A stretch of DNA of 64,000 nt from Catellatospora tritici (GCF_019083965.1 NZ_JAHRCY010000006.1:248001-312000); one strand, 5' to 3'; counted from the stretch's first letter, positions 25,470-38,300 are shown. Numbers and translations are program-made. The notes: generated by a model from the letters alone, not told the origin.

Positions 25470-25931
25470 CTAGTCGGCGCGCTCGAAGAAGCAGACATCC
25501 GCGATGTCGGGGTCGCCCAGGACGACCACGATCTCGTCGTCACCGGCCCCCCATTCCGTCTCGGTGCCGCTGTCGAACTCCAACCGCAGCACCTGGTACG
25601 GGTTCAGCCGCTCCGGCGGCCCCAGCGTCCACCGTCCGGTGCCGCTGTCGGGAGTGTCCATGGTGTGCTCGTGGAAGCGGCTGGACTCGTTGTCGGCGCA
25701 GCCGTCCAGGTGATCGGCCTCGAAGGTGCCGTCGGAGTGCAGGATCAGCCGCGCCCCGCGCTCGCCGTTCCAGATGTCGACGATGTCGCCCGCTTTCAGG
25801 TCCGGGGCGAAGCCGATCGGCCCGATCGACCCGCAGCAGCAGGCGCAGCCGCCGGTGAAGACCAGCAGTGCCGTCCAGGCGGCGAGCGTTCGCAGGCTCA
25901 GCCGCCGCGTCAGGCGAAGGATGTCGCGCAC
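25470..25931 (-). CDS. Putative secreted or lipid-anchored protein, unknown function
   Basis: 153 aa. A basic N-terminus (MRDILRLTRRLSLR) and hydrophobic core end in VFTGGCACCCG. C29 would be the lipidated residue, although TGG before it is a weak lipobox; the CxCCC cluster is unusual. The mature part begins with GFAPDLKAGDIVDIWNGE and continues as short beta segments (ARLILHSDGTFEADHL, GRWTL, VLRLEFDSG, DEIVVVLG). This resembles small beta-barrel lipoproteins in which a DGTFE strand is common. I do not recognise the family. It follows the aspartate-semialdehyde dehydrogenase gene in the same direction, separated by a strong hairpin. Confidence 0.7.
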   Translation of the reverse strand: MRDILRLTRRLSLRTLAAWTALLVFTGGCACCCGSIGPIGFAPDLKAGDIVDIWNGERGARLILHSDGTFEADHLDGCADNESSRFHEHTMDTPDSGTGRWTLGPPERLNPYQVLRLEFDSGTETEWGAGDDEIVVVLGDPDIADVCFFERAD

Positions 25932-25959
25932 CCGGCTATCGGATCACGCGGGTACGCGA

Positions 25960-25985
25960 AAGGGCCGGTGCGTGCACCGGCCCTT
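25960..25985 (-). terminator. Terminator of the asd gene
   Basis: A perfect 12-bp inverted repeat AAGGGCCGGTGC / GCACCGGCCCTT with a minimal loop, 21 nt after the asd stop on the minus strand, followed by TCGCG rather than a T-run. Confidence 0.8.
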
Positions 25986-26006
25986 CACACGATCCGCACA
26001 GGCGGG

Positions 26007-28310
<2,304 letters not shown>

Positions 28311-28314
<4 letters not shown>

Positions 28315-29174
28315 CCCCGCCCCATCGTCACGCCGACCGCGCCCGCGACCACGCCGAGGGCGGCGGCCAGCCGCTTCCACATGTCCTGCTCGCCCAGCAC
28401 CCGGGCGCCGAGGAACACCACCAGCAGCACGCTTACCTCGCGCAGCGGCGCGACCACGGTCACCGGGGCCATCGTCATCGCGGTCAGCGCCAGCATGTAC
28501 GCCCCTGGCGAGCACAGCGCCGTGCCGAACACCTCGCGCCGGTGCTCGCGCCACACCTGCCGGGCCCGCGTCCGGTGCCGCAGCAGCCACGGCGTCAGCA
28601 GCAGCGTGCGGCCCACGTCGCCGCCCCAGTTGACCAGGATCGGCGACAGCGCCGCGGTGGTCACCGCGTTGCGGTCCCACAGCGTGTACGCGGCGATGAA
28701 CACGCCCACCGCCAGCGCGTACAGCACCGGGCCGCGGCGGCGCAGGGCGTCGGCGTCGGGGCGGCCGATGAACGCCACGCTGACCGACAGCGCCAGCGTC
28801 CCCGCCCAGCCCAGCAGCCCCGGGTCCTCACCGAAGAACGGCACCGCGACCGCGCACACCAGCACCGGACCCAGCCCGCGCGCGATCGGGTACACCACCG
28901 ACAGGTCGCCGACGGCGTACCCGCGCTGCAGCAGCAGGTAGTAGCCGGTGTGCAGCAGCGCCGCGCCGCCGACCAGCACCAGTGCGCCCGGCCCGAGCGA
29001 GTCCCAGCCGATGACCAGCGCCCAGACGCCGAACGGCGCCCAGATCAGCGAGGCGACCACCGACCACACCGCCACGAACGCGGTGCCGCCGACGGCGGCC
29101 TTCTTCGACAGCAGATTCCAGGTGGCGTGGCACACCACCGAGGCGGCGACCAGCGCGAACGCGAGCGGCGGCAT
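28311..29174 (-). CDS. EamA/DMT-family transporter
   Basis: 287 aa with ten short hydrophobic segments, the EamA (drug/metabolite transporter) layout. The first copy of the repeat starts FALVASVVCHATWNLLSKK-like at residues 5-24, and the second near YALAVGVFIAAYTLWDRNAV. The start shares one base with the stop of the phosphohydrolase gene, and the stop overlaps the fucosidase start, so all are translated together. Direction and substrate of transport are unknown; a sugar or sugar phosphate product of the operon is possible. Confidence 0.88.
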
Positions 29175-30040
29175 CAGGTCGCCGGAACCGGGTCGCCGAC
29201 CAGGCTGACGCCGGGCAGGTGGCTCTCGTGACGCAGGTCGTGGCCCAGCGCCGCGAGCACGGTCGGGGCCACCGACAGGTGGTTCACGCCGTCCGGGGCG
29301 GCACCGCCGACGCCGGCGCCGCAGGCGGCCAGCCAGGCCGTACGCTCCCAGCGGCTGCGTCCGCCGTGGCCGCCCGCGTCCACGTGCCCGTGGTCGGTGA
29401 CGACGAGAAACGTCCAGTGCTCGGCCGGGTACGTCGGCCGGGCCTCGATCGCGGCGCGCACCCGGCCCACCCGCGCGTCGGCCCGCTCGATCGCGGCCAC
29501 GTAGTCGCTGCCGCAGCCCACGGCGTGGGCGACCTCGTCCGGTTCGCCGAGGTACACGAAGGACGCGTTGAAGTCGCCCTGGCCCAGGGCGCGGGCCGCG
29601 TCGTCGGCGACCAGACCGTCGGCGGCGTCGTGCCCCAGCACCTCGCCGTCGGCGTAGCTGAGCCGGGTCGGCGGGGCGAAGACCGGGCCGCCGTGGGCGG
29701 TGGTCACCAGCGGCGCCCAGGCGGCGCCGACGAAGGTGGGCAGGCCCCGACGGCGTACGGTGGCGAACACGTCGCCGAACACGCCCAGCCGGTGGTTGGC
29801 GAACACGTTGCCGAAGATCCCGTGCACCCGGGGCGGCATGCCGGTGGCCACCGACGCCCAGCACGGGCCGGACAGCGTCGGGGCGTCGGTGCTCACCTCG
29901 AACTCGGCCAGGAACCCGGCCGCCTCGATCGCGTCCAGGTGCGGGGTGCGCGCCGCCCGCAACGTGTCCAGCCGGACGCCGTCCACGCCGAACACGACGA
30001 CGTACCGGTCACTGGTCTTCATCTCAGGCCTCTCGCTCAT
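29174..30040 (-). CDS. Alkaline phosphatase superfamily hydrolase (nucleotide pyrophosphatase/phosphodiesterase-like)
   Basis: 288 aa from ATG 30040; ATG 30022 and GTG 30055 are also possible, each with a purine-rich site nearby. The N-terminal VVVFGVDGVRLDTL holds the first metal Asp. The nucleophile region TDAPTLSGPCWASVATG has Ser where the usual PTxTxPN motif has Thr. YLGEPDEVAHAVG and VVTDHGHVDAGGHGG supply further metal ligands. No signal peptide. Small cytosolic members of this group hydrolyse phosphodiesters, phosphonates or sugar phosphates. Cotranscribed with GH13 upstream (36-nt gap) and EamA downstream. Confidence 0.85.
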   Translation of the reverse strand: MSERPEMKTSDRYVVVFGVDGVRLDTLRAARTPHLDAIEAAGFLAEFEVSTDAPTLSGPCWASVATGMPPRVHGIFGNVFANHRLGVFGDVFATVRRRGLPTFVGAAWAPLVTTAHGGPVFAPPTRLSYADGEVLGHDAADGLVADDAARALGQGDFNASFVYLGEPDEVAHAVGCGSDYVAAIERADARVGRVRAAIEARPTYPAEHWTFLVVTDHGHVDAGGHGGRSRWERTAWLAACGAGVGGAAPDGVNHLSVAPTVLAALGHDLRHESHLPGVSLVGDPVPAT

Positions 30041-30076
30041 GCCGCCCTCTCGCACTGTGTCTCATGATTCGCTCGC

Positions 30077-31705
<1,629 letters not shown>

Positions 31706-31740
31706 GGGGTCTCCGGAGATCGGCGAACGGAAACAACGTG

Positions 31741-31752
31741 GAAAACGCTTTC
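31741..31752. promoter_or_regulatory. LacI-type operator 1 before the alpha-glucosidase operon
   Basis: GAAAACGCTTTC, 36 nt upstream of the start codon, inverted GAAA/TTTC arms. Confidence 0.65.
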
Positions 31753-31802
31753 TGTAGCGGATTCGAACCCTACTAGGCCGGTCTGGACTGGGTCAATGGT
31801 TC

Positions 31803-31816
31803 GGAAAGCGCTTACC
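31803..31816. promoter_or_regulatory. LacI-type operator 2 before the alpha-glucosidase operon
   Basis: GGAAAGCGCTTACC, a near-perfect palindrome, centre-to-centre about 63 bp from operator 1, that is about six helical turns; looping repression is conceivable. Confidence 0.65.
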
Positions 31817-31830
31817 CCACCAGGTGTCGC

Positions 31831-31902
31831 CGCGATGATCGGTGCCACCGGTCGAAGGTGCACCAGGGAGGCCCGGCACGACCGAAAGCGCCGATCATCG
31901 CG
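31831..31902. other. 12-bp inverted repeat enclosing a structured 48-nt segment
   Basis: CGCGATGATCGG (31831-31842) and CCGATCATCGCG (31891-31902) are perfect inverted copies. On the minus strand the enclosed part has further pairing (GGTCG with CGACC, GTGCC with GGCAC). It lies between the peptidase stop and the alpha-glucosidase operators. It could be a terminator-like structure, a leader RNA, or ends of a small element. Confidence 0.55.
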
Positions 31903-31959
31903 CCTCCAATGTAGACGATGGCCTGAGGCGTTGGCTGGCGGAAGGCCATCCTCCATGGT

Positions 31960-31977
31960 GACAGGCCAACGCCTGTC
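31960..31977 (-). terminator. Hairpin at the stop of the P1 peptidase gene
   Basis: GACAGGC-CAAC-GCCTGTC, perfect 7-bp stem overlapping the TGA stop. A second copy of the GGCGTTGGC arm at 31927-31936 could pair with 31965-31974 instead. Confidence 0.5.
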
Positions 31978-33094
31978 AACGGCGGGACGTGCGCCCGTGC
32001 TCGCGCAGGAGTTCGGTGACCCGGTCCACCGGGAGGCCCTCCGCGGCGTTGCCGCCGCGGCCGATCACCGTCGATGCGTTGAGCAGGCTGTTCAGGACGC
32101 TCTCCTCGGTCGCCTCGACCACCGCGGCGAAGAACGGGTCCAACGCGCGACCCTGCAGCGCGACGCGCTCCGAGGTGGTGCCGCGCGGCGCCCGCAGTCC
32201 GGTGGCCAGGGCCAGGAAGATCTCGCCGCTGGCGTGGTGGGCCGTCGAGCCGGTGCGGGCCAGGCCGAGCCCGGCCCGGGTGGCCAGCCGCCGACACCCG
32301 GCGGGGTCGATCGGCGCGTCGGTGATGATCAGGACGACGCAGGAACCGGCCGGGGGAGCGGTCGGCGCGGCCGCCTCCGGCAGCGCCTGCCCGACCGGTA
32401 CGCCCGCCACGGTCAGCCGTCCGCGCTCGCCGAAGTTGGTCATCGCCAGCACGCCGACGGTGTGCCCGCTGGGGACCACCCGGGACGCGGTGCCGATGCC
32501 GCCCTTGAAGCCCAGGCAGCTCATGCCGGTGCCGGAGCCGACCGCACCCTCGGCGGGCGGCTGCGGGGCGCGCCCGGCGGCCCGGTCGGCGTCGGCCGCG
32601 GCGGCGCTGGCGCGGGCGGCGGCCAGCGCGGCGGCGACGTCGTCCCGGGTCACCTGCATCCGGCGGGACTCGCTGAGGAAGCTGTCATCGCACTCGGCGA
32701 CCACCGGGATGATCACGTCGTCGTCGCCGATGGCGGGCTCCTCGGCCATCAGCAGTTCGCAGGCGGCGTCGTACACCCGGCCGAGCTGCATGGTGGAGGT
32801 GAGGAAGATCGGGGTCTCGACCAGGCCCCACTCCTGGGCGGACATGAAGCCGGTGCACTCGCCCGCGCCGTTGAGCACCGAGCCGCCCGCCGGGATGGGC
32901 GAGTGGAAGCCGTCGCCGCCCGGGTCGATCACGGTCACGCCGGTGCGCGCGATGCCGCGCCCCAGCGGCGGGGGCTGCTCGTCGCGCCACACGGTGGTGT
33001 GGCCGACGCCGACGCCGGGCACGTCGACGATGGAGCGGCTCGGGCCGCTGGGCAGGGAACCGATGGTGATACCGAGGTCAGTCGCGCGAGGCAT
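31976..33094 (-). CDS. P1-family peptidase (DmpA/L-aminopeptidase-D-esterase type)
   Basis: 372 aa from ATG 33094; frames continuing beyond it are spurious. P1 peptidases are N-terminal nucleophile hydrolases that cleave themselves before a serine. Family blocks here are SIVDVPGVGVGHTTV, RTGVTVI, GSVLNGAGECTG, EWGLVETPIFLTST, VGSGTGMSCLGFKGGIGTAS and TNFG. The likely autocleavage site is Gly-Ser in PPAGSCVVLIITDAP, giving alpha and beta chains. A C-terminal SLLNASTVIGRGG follows. Members act as aminopeptidases on D- or beta-amino acids or as esterases. No signal peptide. Divergent from the HDAC-like gene. Confidence 0.92.
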   Translation of the reverse strand: MPRATDLGITIGSLPSGPSRSIVDVPGVGVGHTTVWRDEQPPPLGRGIARTGVTVIDPGGDGFHSPIPAGGSVLNGAGECTGFMSAQEWGLVETPIFLTSTMQLGRVYDAACELLMAEEPAIGDDDVIIPVVAECDDSFLSESRRMQVTRDDVAAALAAARASAAAADADRAAGRAPQPPAEGAVGSGTGMSCLGFKGGIGTASRVVPSGHTVGVLAMTNFGERGRLTVAGVPVGQALPEAAAPTAPPAGSCVVLIITDAPIDPAGCRRLATRAGLGLARTGSTAHHASGEIFLALATGLRAPRGTTSERVALQGRALDPFFAAVVEATEESVLNSLLNASTVIGRGGNAAEGLPVDRVTELLREHGRTSRR

Positions 33095-33169
33095 GGGCGG
33101 GAGCCTAGCTGAGTCTCGACTCAGTAACGATCCCTCGATGTGGCTCGGTCGAGCTGGCATCATGCCGGG

Positions 33170-34228
33170 ATGGCGAAGCTGGACCTGCCCGTGGTGTGGA
33201 GCGACGAGGTGCTGCGACACCTGCCCGACGCCGAGATCTGGATCGGCGTCCGCACGCCCGGCACCGAGCTGCCCGAACGCGCCACGGTGCTGCGCGCGGC
33301 GCTGGTGGGCGCGGGCGCGCGCCTGGTGCAGGCCCGCCCGCTCGCCGACGAACTGCTGGGACAGGCCCACGACCCGGCGCTGGTGGCGCACCTGCGCGAC
33401 ATCTACCGCGAGTGGGTCGACGGCGGCTACCTCGAATACCAGAACCGCGTCGTGCCGTACGTCTTCCCGACCGAGGCGATGCTGGAGGGGCTGCCACTGC
33501 GCCGCCCGACGGCCGTGCACGCCCGCGCCGGGCAGTTCTGCTATGACACGATGACGCTGGTCGGGCCGGGCACCTGGCCCGCCGCGCAGGCCGCCGCGCA
33601 CGCCGCCGCGACCGCGGCCGACCTGGTCGCCGCGGGGGAGCGGGCCGCGTACGCCCTCTGCCGCCCGCCCGGCCACCATGCCACCCGCACTGGCTTCGGC
33701 GGCTCCTGCTACCTCAACAACGCCGCCGTGGCGGTGCTGGCGCTCCAGCGCGCCGGAGTCGGCCGGGTCGCCGTGATCGATGTCGACGCCCACCACGGCA
33801 ACGGCACCCAGTCGATCTTCTATGACCGCGCCGACGTGCTCTACACCTCGGTGCACGTCGACCCGGGCGCGGGCTGGTTCCCGCACTACGCCGGGTTCGC
33901 CGACGAGACCGGCACCGGCGCGGGCGAGGGCGCCAACCTCAACCTCCCGATCGCGCCGGGCAGCGGCGACCAGCCCTGGCTGGCCGGGGTACGCCGAATG
34001 GCCGAGTTCGTCGCGGGCCGAGCCGACGCCATCGTGCTCTCCCTCGGCGTGGACGCCGCCGCCGACGACCCGGAAAGCCCGCTCCAGGTCACCGAGCAGG
34101 GCTACCACGACACCGGCGCCATCCTCGCCGAACTGGGCCTACCGGCGGTCGCCGTCCACGAGGGCGGCTACCACCTACCGACCCTCGGCTCCCTCACGGT
34201 CGCCACCCTGACCGGCCTCACCCACTGA
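33170..34228 (+). CDS. Histone deacetylase-like amidohydrolase (acetylpolyamine amidohydrolase/AcuC family)
   Basis: 352 aa. Zinc hydrolase motifs: RPPGHHA with the two active-site histidines, GGSCYLNNAA, DVDAHHGNGTQ with Asp and His zinc ligands, and LSLGVDAAADDP with the second Asp. GTGAGEGANLNLPIAPGSGD is typical. Removes acetyl or other acyl groups from amines such as polyamines. The ribosome site is weak (CCGGG). It ends 73 nt before a convergent TetR gene across a double-hairpin repeat. The physiological substrate is unknown. Confidence 0.92.
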   Translation: MAKLDLPVVWSDEVLRHLPDAEIWIGVRTPGTELPERATVLRAALVGAGARLVQARPLADELLGQAHDPALVAHLRDIYREWVDGGYLEYQNRVVPYVFPTEAMLEGLPLRRPTAVHARAGQFCYDTMTLVGPGTWPAAQAAAHAAATAADLVAAGERAAYALCRPPGHHATRTGFGGSCYLNNAAVAVLALQRAGVGRVAVIDVDAHHGNGTQSIFYDRADVLYTSVHVDPGAGWFPHYAGFADETGTGAGEGANLNLPIAPGSGDQPWLAGVRRMAEFVAGRADAIVLSLGVDAAADDPESPLQVTEQGYHDTGAILAELGLPAVAVHEGGYHLPTLGSLTVATLTGLTH

Positions 34229-34237
34229 GGCCGTTCG

Positions 34238-34298
34238 TGCAGTTTCGGGGAAACTGCACGAATAGCGGCCGAGATTCCAGCACTTTCCCCGAAACTGC
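34238..34298. repeat. TGCAGTTTC-type double hairpin, copy 3
   Basis: TGCAGTTTCGGGGAAACTGCA, spacer with GCCGAGATTC, then CACTTTCCCCGAAACTGC. It fills the gap between the convergent HDAC-like and TetR genes. Confidence 0.85.
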
Positions 34299-34300
34299 GC

Positions 34301-34903
34301 CTACACCAGATCGGCGGGGTCGAGTCCGACCTCGCGGGCGGTGACCATGCGCATCCATTCGAAGGCCTGTTTGCGGGAGATGGCCTTTTCGTGGACGGTG
34401 AGCTGGACGGCGAGGCCGTCGATGATGGCGTTGATGCGCCAGGCGGCTCCGGCCGGGTCGTCGCAGGTGAAGGAGCCGTCGGCGACCCCGGCCGCGATGA
34501 CCTCGGTCAGCCCCTCCTTCCAGCGCAGATCCATCTTCCGGGAGACCTTCTCCAGTTCGGGCGCGCGCAGCGCCTCCGACCAGCCGTCGATCCACATCAG
34601 CCACGACTTGGACCGCCCCGCCGGGGCGAGCAGCTTCACCAGCTTCTTCAGCTTCTCGGTGGATGTGGCGTTGGATTCGATGACCGCGTGGAGTCTGGCC
34701 ACGTCCTGCTCGGCCGCGTACGCGAAAGCCTGCGCCAGCAGGGCGTCCTTGCTGGTGAAGTGGTAGAACACCAGCGCCTGGCTGACTCCGGCGGCCTTGG
34801 CGACGTCGGCCGTGCGCGTGTTGGCGAAGCCGCGTTCGACGATCACGTCCACGGCGGTGCGCAGCAGCGCATCGAGGCGTACTTCGGCAGTTCGTCGGGC
34901 CAC
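34301..34903 (-). CDS. TetR-family regulator (BetI-like)
   Basis: 200 aa, GTG start (VARRTAEVRLDALL). The HTH spans residues about 25-46: TRTADVAKAAGVSQALVFYHF followed by TSKDALL. The C-terminal half (SWLMWIDGWSEALRAPEL) resembles the BetI/TetR_C_6 ligand domain. It is last in line after the CocE-like hydrolase and MFS genes (53-nt gap), so it probably represses this operon, plausibly through the TGACTGA palindrome at 38283. Confidence 0.9.
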   Translation of the reverse strand: MARRTAEVRLDALLRTAVDVIVERGFANTRTADVAKAAGVSQALVFYHFTSKDALLAQAFAYAAEQDVARLHAVIESNATSTEKLKKLVKLLAPAGRSKSWLMWIDGWSEALRAPELEKVSRKMDLRWKEGLTEVIAAGVADGSFTCDDPAGAAWRINAIIDGLAVQLTVHEKAISRKQAFEWMRMVTAREVGLDPADLV

Positions 34904-34956
34904 GCGCCAAACCCTAACGCACAATCGACCAAGGCGAGCATCGGCTGAGCCGCTGA

Positions 34957-36228
34957 TCAGGCCCTTGCCGGAGTCTCCACTGCGGTCGCGACCCCCCGCG
35001 CGGCGTCGGCGGCGATGCGTCGCCGACCACTCAACGCGAGCAGCGCGCCGAACCCGACCATCGCGGTCGCGACGAGGATGACGCTGCTCAGCGCGGTGCC
35101 ACGGGAGATGAGCACGCCCGACAGCGACGAACCGGCGGCGAACCCGACATAGATACCAGTCCCTACCAGGGTGAACGCCTCGGTGCTCCGTCCGGTCGGG
35201 GCGATGTCGGTCACCAGCGCGCACTCGACCGCTGTTGTCGGGGATATGACCATTCCACCGAGGAACAGGATCAGCGCGAGGCTCGGCAGCCCGTGGGCCA
35301 GCAGCATCGCGGCGAAGCCGAGCGTGTTCAGGCAGAGCAGCAGCGCGAACAGCTTGGCCTGGCTCAGGCGCGGATTCAGGCCGGAGAACCAGATGCCGCC
35401 GGTGATGGATCCGGCGCTCCAGGCGGCGACCACGGCTCCGGCGAACTGCGGGGTGCCCAGGTCGGCGGCGTAGGCGGGGATGGCGACTTCCATCACGCCG
35501 TACGCGGCGGCCTCCAGGGCGCCGACGACCAGCACGACCACCATGCTGAGCAGCAGCAGCCGGGGCCGGTCGCGGCGCAGTGGGGCGGCGGTCCCGGCAC
35601 CGGTGCGGATCTCGTGGTAGCGGGCGGTCAGGCCGGGTGCGGCGGCCAGGCCCAGTGAGCCGACGGTGGCCAGCAGCGCGGTCAGCACCACCGCCACGTA
35701 CGGGTTGGCCACGGCGATGACCAGCGCGATCAGCATCGGCCCGAGCACGTACGTCAGCTCGACCGTGATCGCGTCGAAGGCGTACGCGGTCTTGGCGTGG
35801 GCGGGGGCGAGCCCCGGCAGCACCACCCGGGTGACCGCGCCGACGGGTGGGTTGGCCGCCCCGGCGACGGCCGCCAGCGCGATGATCAACCAGACCGGGT
35901 CCTGCCGCCACAGCACCACCACCATCGCGGTGAGCAGCGCGGCGTAGAGCACACCGGTGACCCGCAGGACCGCGGCGGCGTGGCCGCGGTCGCACAGGCG
36001 CCCCAGCCACGGGGCGGTGAACGCGGTGACGGCCGAGTGCACGCCGGTGGCGATACCGGCGATGGCGTACGAGCCGGTGCCGTGCTGCACGGCGAGCACG
36101 AACACCAGGGTCGCCATGCCGTAGGGCAGGCGGCCGATCAGGGACGGCACCGCCACCCGGGCGACACCCGGGCTGGCGATGAGGGCACGGTAACGGCGGG
36201 CAGCGGTGACGACCGCGAGGCCGGACAT
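34957..36228 (-). CDS. Major facilitator superfamily transporter
   Basis: 423 aa with 12 predicted membrane segments. The loop WLGRLCDRGHAAAVLR after the second span is an MFS motif A variant. There is a central loop of about 25 polar residues (TARYHEIRTGAGTAAPLRRD) and GGMVISPTTAVECALVTD in the second half. Likely a drug or metabolite exporter (inferred from neighbours: hydrolase upstream, TetR downstream). The gap to the upstream hydrolase is only 58 nt. Confidence 0.88.
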   Translation of the reverse strand: MSGLAVVTAARRYRALIASPGVARVAVPSLIGRLPYGMATLVFVLAVQHGTGSYAIAGIATGVHSAVTAFTAPWLGRLCDRGHAAAVLRVTGVLYAALLTAMVVVLWRQDPVWLIIALAAVAGAANPPVGAVTRVVLPGLAPAHAKTAYAFDAITVELTYVLGPMLIALVIAVANPYVAVVLTALLATVGSLGLAAAPGLTARYHEIRTGAGTAAPLRRDRPRLLLLSMVVVLVVGALEAAAYGVMEVAIPAYAADLGTPQFAGAVVAAWSAGSITGGIWFSGLNPRLSQAKLFALLLCLNTLGFAAMLLAHGLPSLALILFLGGMVISPTTAVECALVTDIAPTGRSTEAFTLVGTGIYVGFAAGSSLSGVLISRGTALSSVILVATAMVGFGALLALSGRRRIAADAARGVATAVETPARA

Positions 36229-36286
36229 GGGAAATGCTCCAAGCGAGGGAAGAAGGGAGGTTCGGTGTCGGAGTGCGGTGGCGCAC

Positions 36287-38245
36287 TCAACCGAACTGCC
36301 GCGCCGCCTGATGGCTCCAGCAGCGCTTGGCCACTACCTGCTCCTGCTCGACGGCTCCTGCATAGGCCTGCAGGGTTACGGTGAGGTCGAAATGGTCGGC
36401 CGTGACGTCCAGCGCGACGACGCACTCGGTGCGCACCCGCGCCTGCGGCCAGGCCACGGTGTACTCGGCGGTGGACCGGGCGGTCTGCCGCCAGGTGCGC
36501 CGGTCCACGCTGACCGACCCGGTGTAGCGTTCGGCGGCCGTACCGCCGGGAATTTGGTAGCTCGATCCGTGCTCGACCTGCGCGGTGGTGGTCCGGCCGA
36601 CGACGTCGTCGATCACGCGCCAGACCACGGGGTCCGGGGCGTCGAGCGGGGCCGGTGCGCTTTCGTGCGCGGGTGCGGGCACGGTGTCCTGCGGCGGCGG
36701 GAGTAGCAGTTCGCTGCGGTCGCCGTACACGGTGAGGGTCGTCGGGCGCGGCGGCGCGACGGTGTTGGGCCAGTCGGTGCCGGTGACCGACAGCCGCAGC
36801 CGCCGACCGGGCAGCAGGGTGTAGGCGCACGCCTCGAACTCGACCGTGGTCTCGACCGGCTCGCCGGGGACCAGTGGGCACGGCTCGCGTAGTCCGTCGC
36901 GGCGGGTGAGGTTGAGGAATCCGCGCGTGATCAGGGTCGACGTGCCGTCGGCGGCGACGTCGCAGAGCTTCACCGAGACGCTGGCGACCGGCTGATCGGC
37001 CGCGACGGTCAGCCGCGCGTACGCGTGCCCGACCAGCTCCAGCGGCTCCTGGGCCACCGGCCAGTCCCAGGTCAGCGAGGCGGCGTCGTCGAAGCGCTGG
37101 TCGGTGGGCTGGCCCCAGGGCAGCCGTCCGGCGCAGCTGTTCCAGGCCGCGACGCCGGTGTCCGGCCGCACGGGGTGCACCCGCGTGCCGCCGCCCAGCG
37201 GCCGGGCGCGCGGTCCGCGCGCCTGCCACTCGGCGAGGCTGCGCCACTGCCCGGTCGCCAGCGCGGCGTCGGGCGCGGGCGCGGGGCCGGAGCAGCGGAC
37301 GAAGAAGGTGTACGGCGGTTCGGCGGCCACGCTGTTGGCGGCACCGCGCAGCCACCGGTCGAACCAGCGGGCCAGCTCGGCCGCCAGGTCCAGGTGCGGG
37401 CCGGGCAGCGCGGTGTCGGCCGACATGTGGCTCCACGGCCCGGCCAGCAGCCGCGCCGGGGTGCCCGCCGCCAGCAGCCGCCGCACCGTGCGGAAGCTGT
37501 TGTTCCGGTAGCCGTCGGCCCAGCCCGCGACGATCATCGTCGGCACGGTGATCCGGCCGTAGCCGAGGTCGTCGGCGTACGGGTCGCGCAGCGAGCCGTG
37601 CCGCCAGTAGGGACCGTCGGTCTGCTTGTCCAGCCAGCGGATCAGCCACGGCTCGGTGCGCTCGATCCGCTCCACCCACCGCTCGCGCCAATCGTCTCGC
37701 TCCGGCACCGGCGGCAGCGCGTTCATGGCGATCATGTACGTCGGGTAGTCCACCACGTCGAGCAGCCGCAGCGAGCCGCCCATGAAGTGCACGTCGTCGG
37801 TGTAGCGGTCGTCGGTGGCGTAGATCGGCACGATCGCCTTGAGCGCGGCGGGGCGGCGCAGCGCGACCTGGATCGAGTTGAATCCGGAGTACGACGTGCC
37901 GTACATGCCCACGTTGCCGTCACACCACGGCTGCCCGGCCAGCCACGCGATGACGGCGACCAGGTCGTCCTGCTCGCGCACCGGGTACTCGTCGACGGCG
38001 GTGCCCTCGCTGGACCCGGTGCCACGCAGATCGAGGCGGCACACGGCGTAGCCGAACTCGTCGCGCAGCCGCTCGTATTCGGCGGCGTAGCCGGCGGTGA
38101 GATCGTCCTTGCGGTAGGGCAGCGCCTCCAGCAGGCAGGGCTGGGGCGTCTCGGTGGCGGGGAGGTGGAGGGTGGCCGCGAGGTGGACGCCGTCATCCAT
38201 GGCGATCCGGACCCGCTTGCTCGTTCCCGTGGCCCGCGTGGCCAT
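36287..38245 (-). CDS. CocE/NonD-family hydrolase (X-Pro dipeptidyl-peptidase type)
   Basis: 652 aa from ATG 38245, preceded by GGGAGGG at good spacing; a start nine codons earlier would place this site inside the gene. N-terminal alpha/beta hydrolase: RLDLRGTGSSEG, and the nucleophile S118 in YGTSYSGF. The acid Asp is probably in VAGWADGYRNN and the His in GPWSHM. A C-terminal jelly-roll (PepX_C) domain follows, with LTVAADQPVASVSVKL and RRLRLSVTGTDWPN. Cocaine esterase, glutaryl-7-ACA acylase and X-Pro peptidases share this layout. No signal peptide. First gene of a hydrolase-MFS-TetR operon. Confidence 0.92.
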   Translation of the reverse strand: MATRATGTSKRVRIAMDDGVHLAATLHLPATETPQPCLLEALPYRKDDLTAGYAAEYERLRDEFGYAVCRLDLRGTGSSEGTAVDEYPVREQDDLVAVIAWLAGQPWCDGNVGMYGTSYSGFNSIQVALRRPAALKAIVPIYATDDRYTDDVHFMGGSLRLLDVVDYPTYMIAMNALPPVPERDDWRERWVERIERTEPWLIRWLDKQTDGPYWRHGSLRDPYADDLGYGRITVPTMIVAGWADGYRNNSFRTVRRLLAAGTPARLLAGPWSHMSADTALPGPHLDLAAELARWFDRWLRGAANSVAAEPPYTFFVRCSGPAPAPDAALATGQWRSLAEWQARGPRARPLGGGTRVHPVRPDTGVAAWNSCAGRLPWGQPTDQRFDDAASLTWDWPVAQEPLELVGHAYARLTVAADQPVASVSVKLCDVAADGTSTLITRGFLNLTRRDGLREPCPLVPGEPVETTVEFEACAYTLLPGRRLRLSVTGTDWPNTVAPPRPTTLTVYGDRSELLLPPPQDTVPAPAHESAPAPLDAPDPVVWRVIDDVVGRTTTAQVEHGSSYQIPGGTAAERYTGSVSVDRRTWRQTARSTAEYTVAWPQARVRTECVVALDVTADHFDLTVTLQAYAGAVEQEQVVAKRCWSHQAARQFG

Positions 38246-38282
38246 CAGACATCCCTCCCGGCTTCCCGGCAAGGCTATCCGC

Positions 38283-38300
38283 TGACTGAGTCGTCAGTCA
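38283..38300. promoter_or_regulatory. TetR-type operator before the CocE-MFS-TetR operon
   Basis: TGACTGAGTCGTCAGTCA, seven-base perfect arms with a 4-bp centre, 38 nt upstream of the hydrolase start. Confidence 0.7.
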
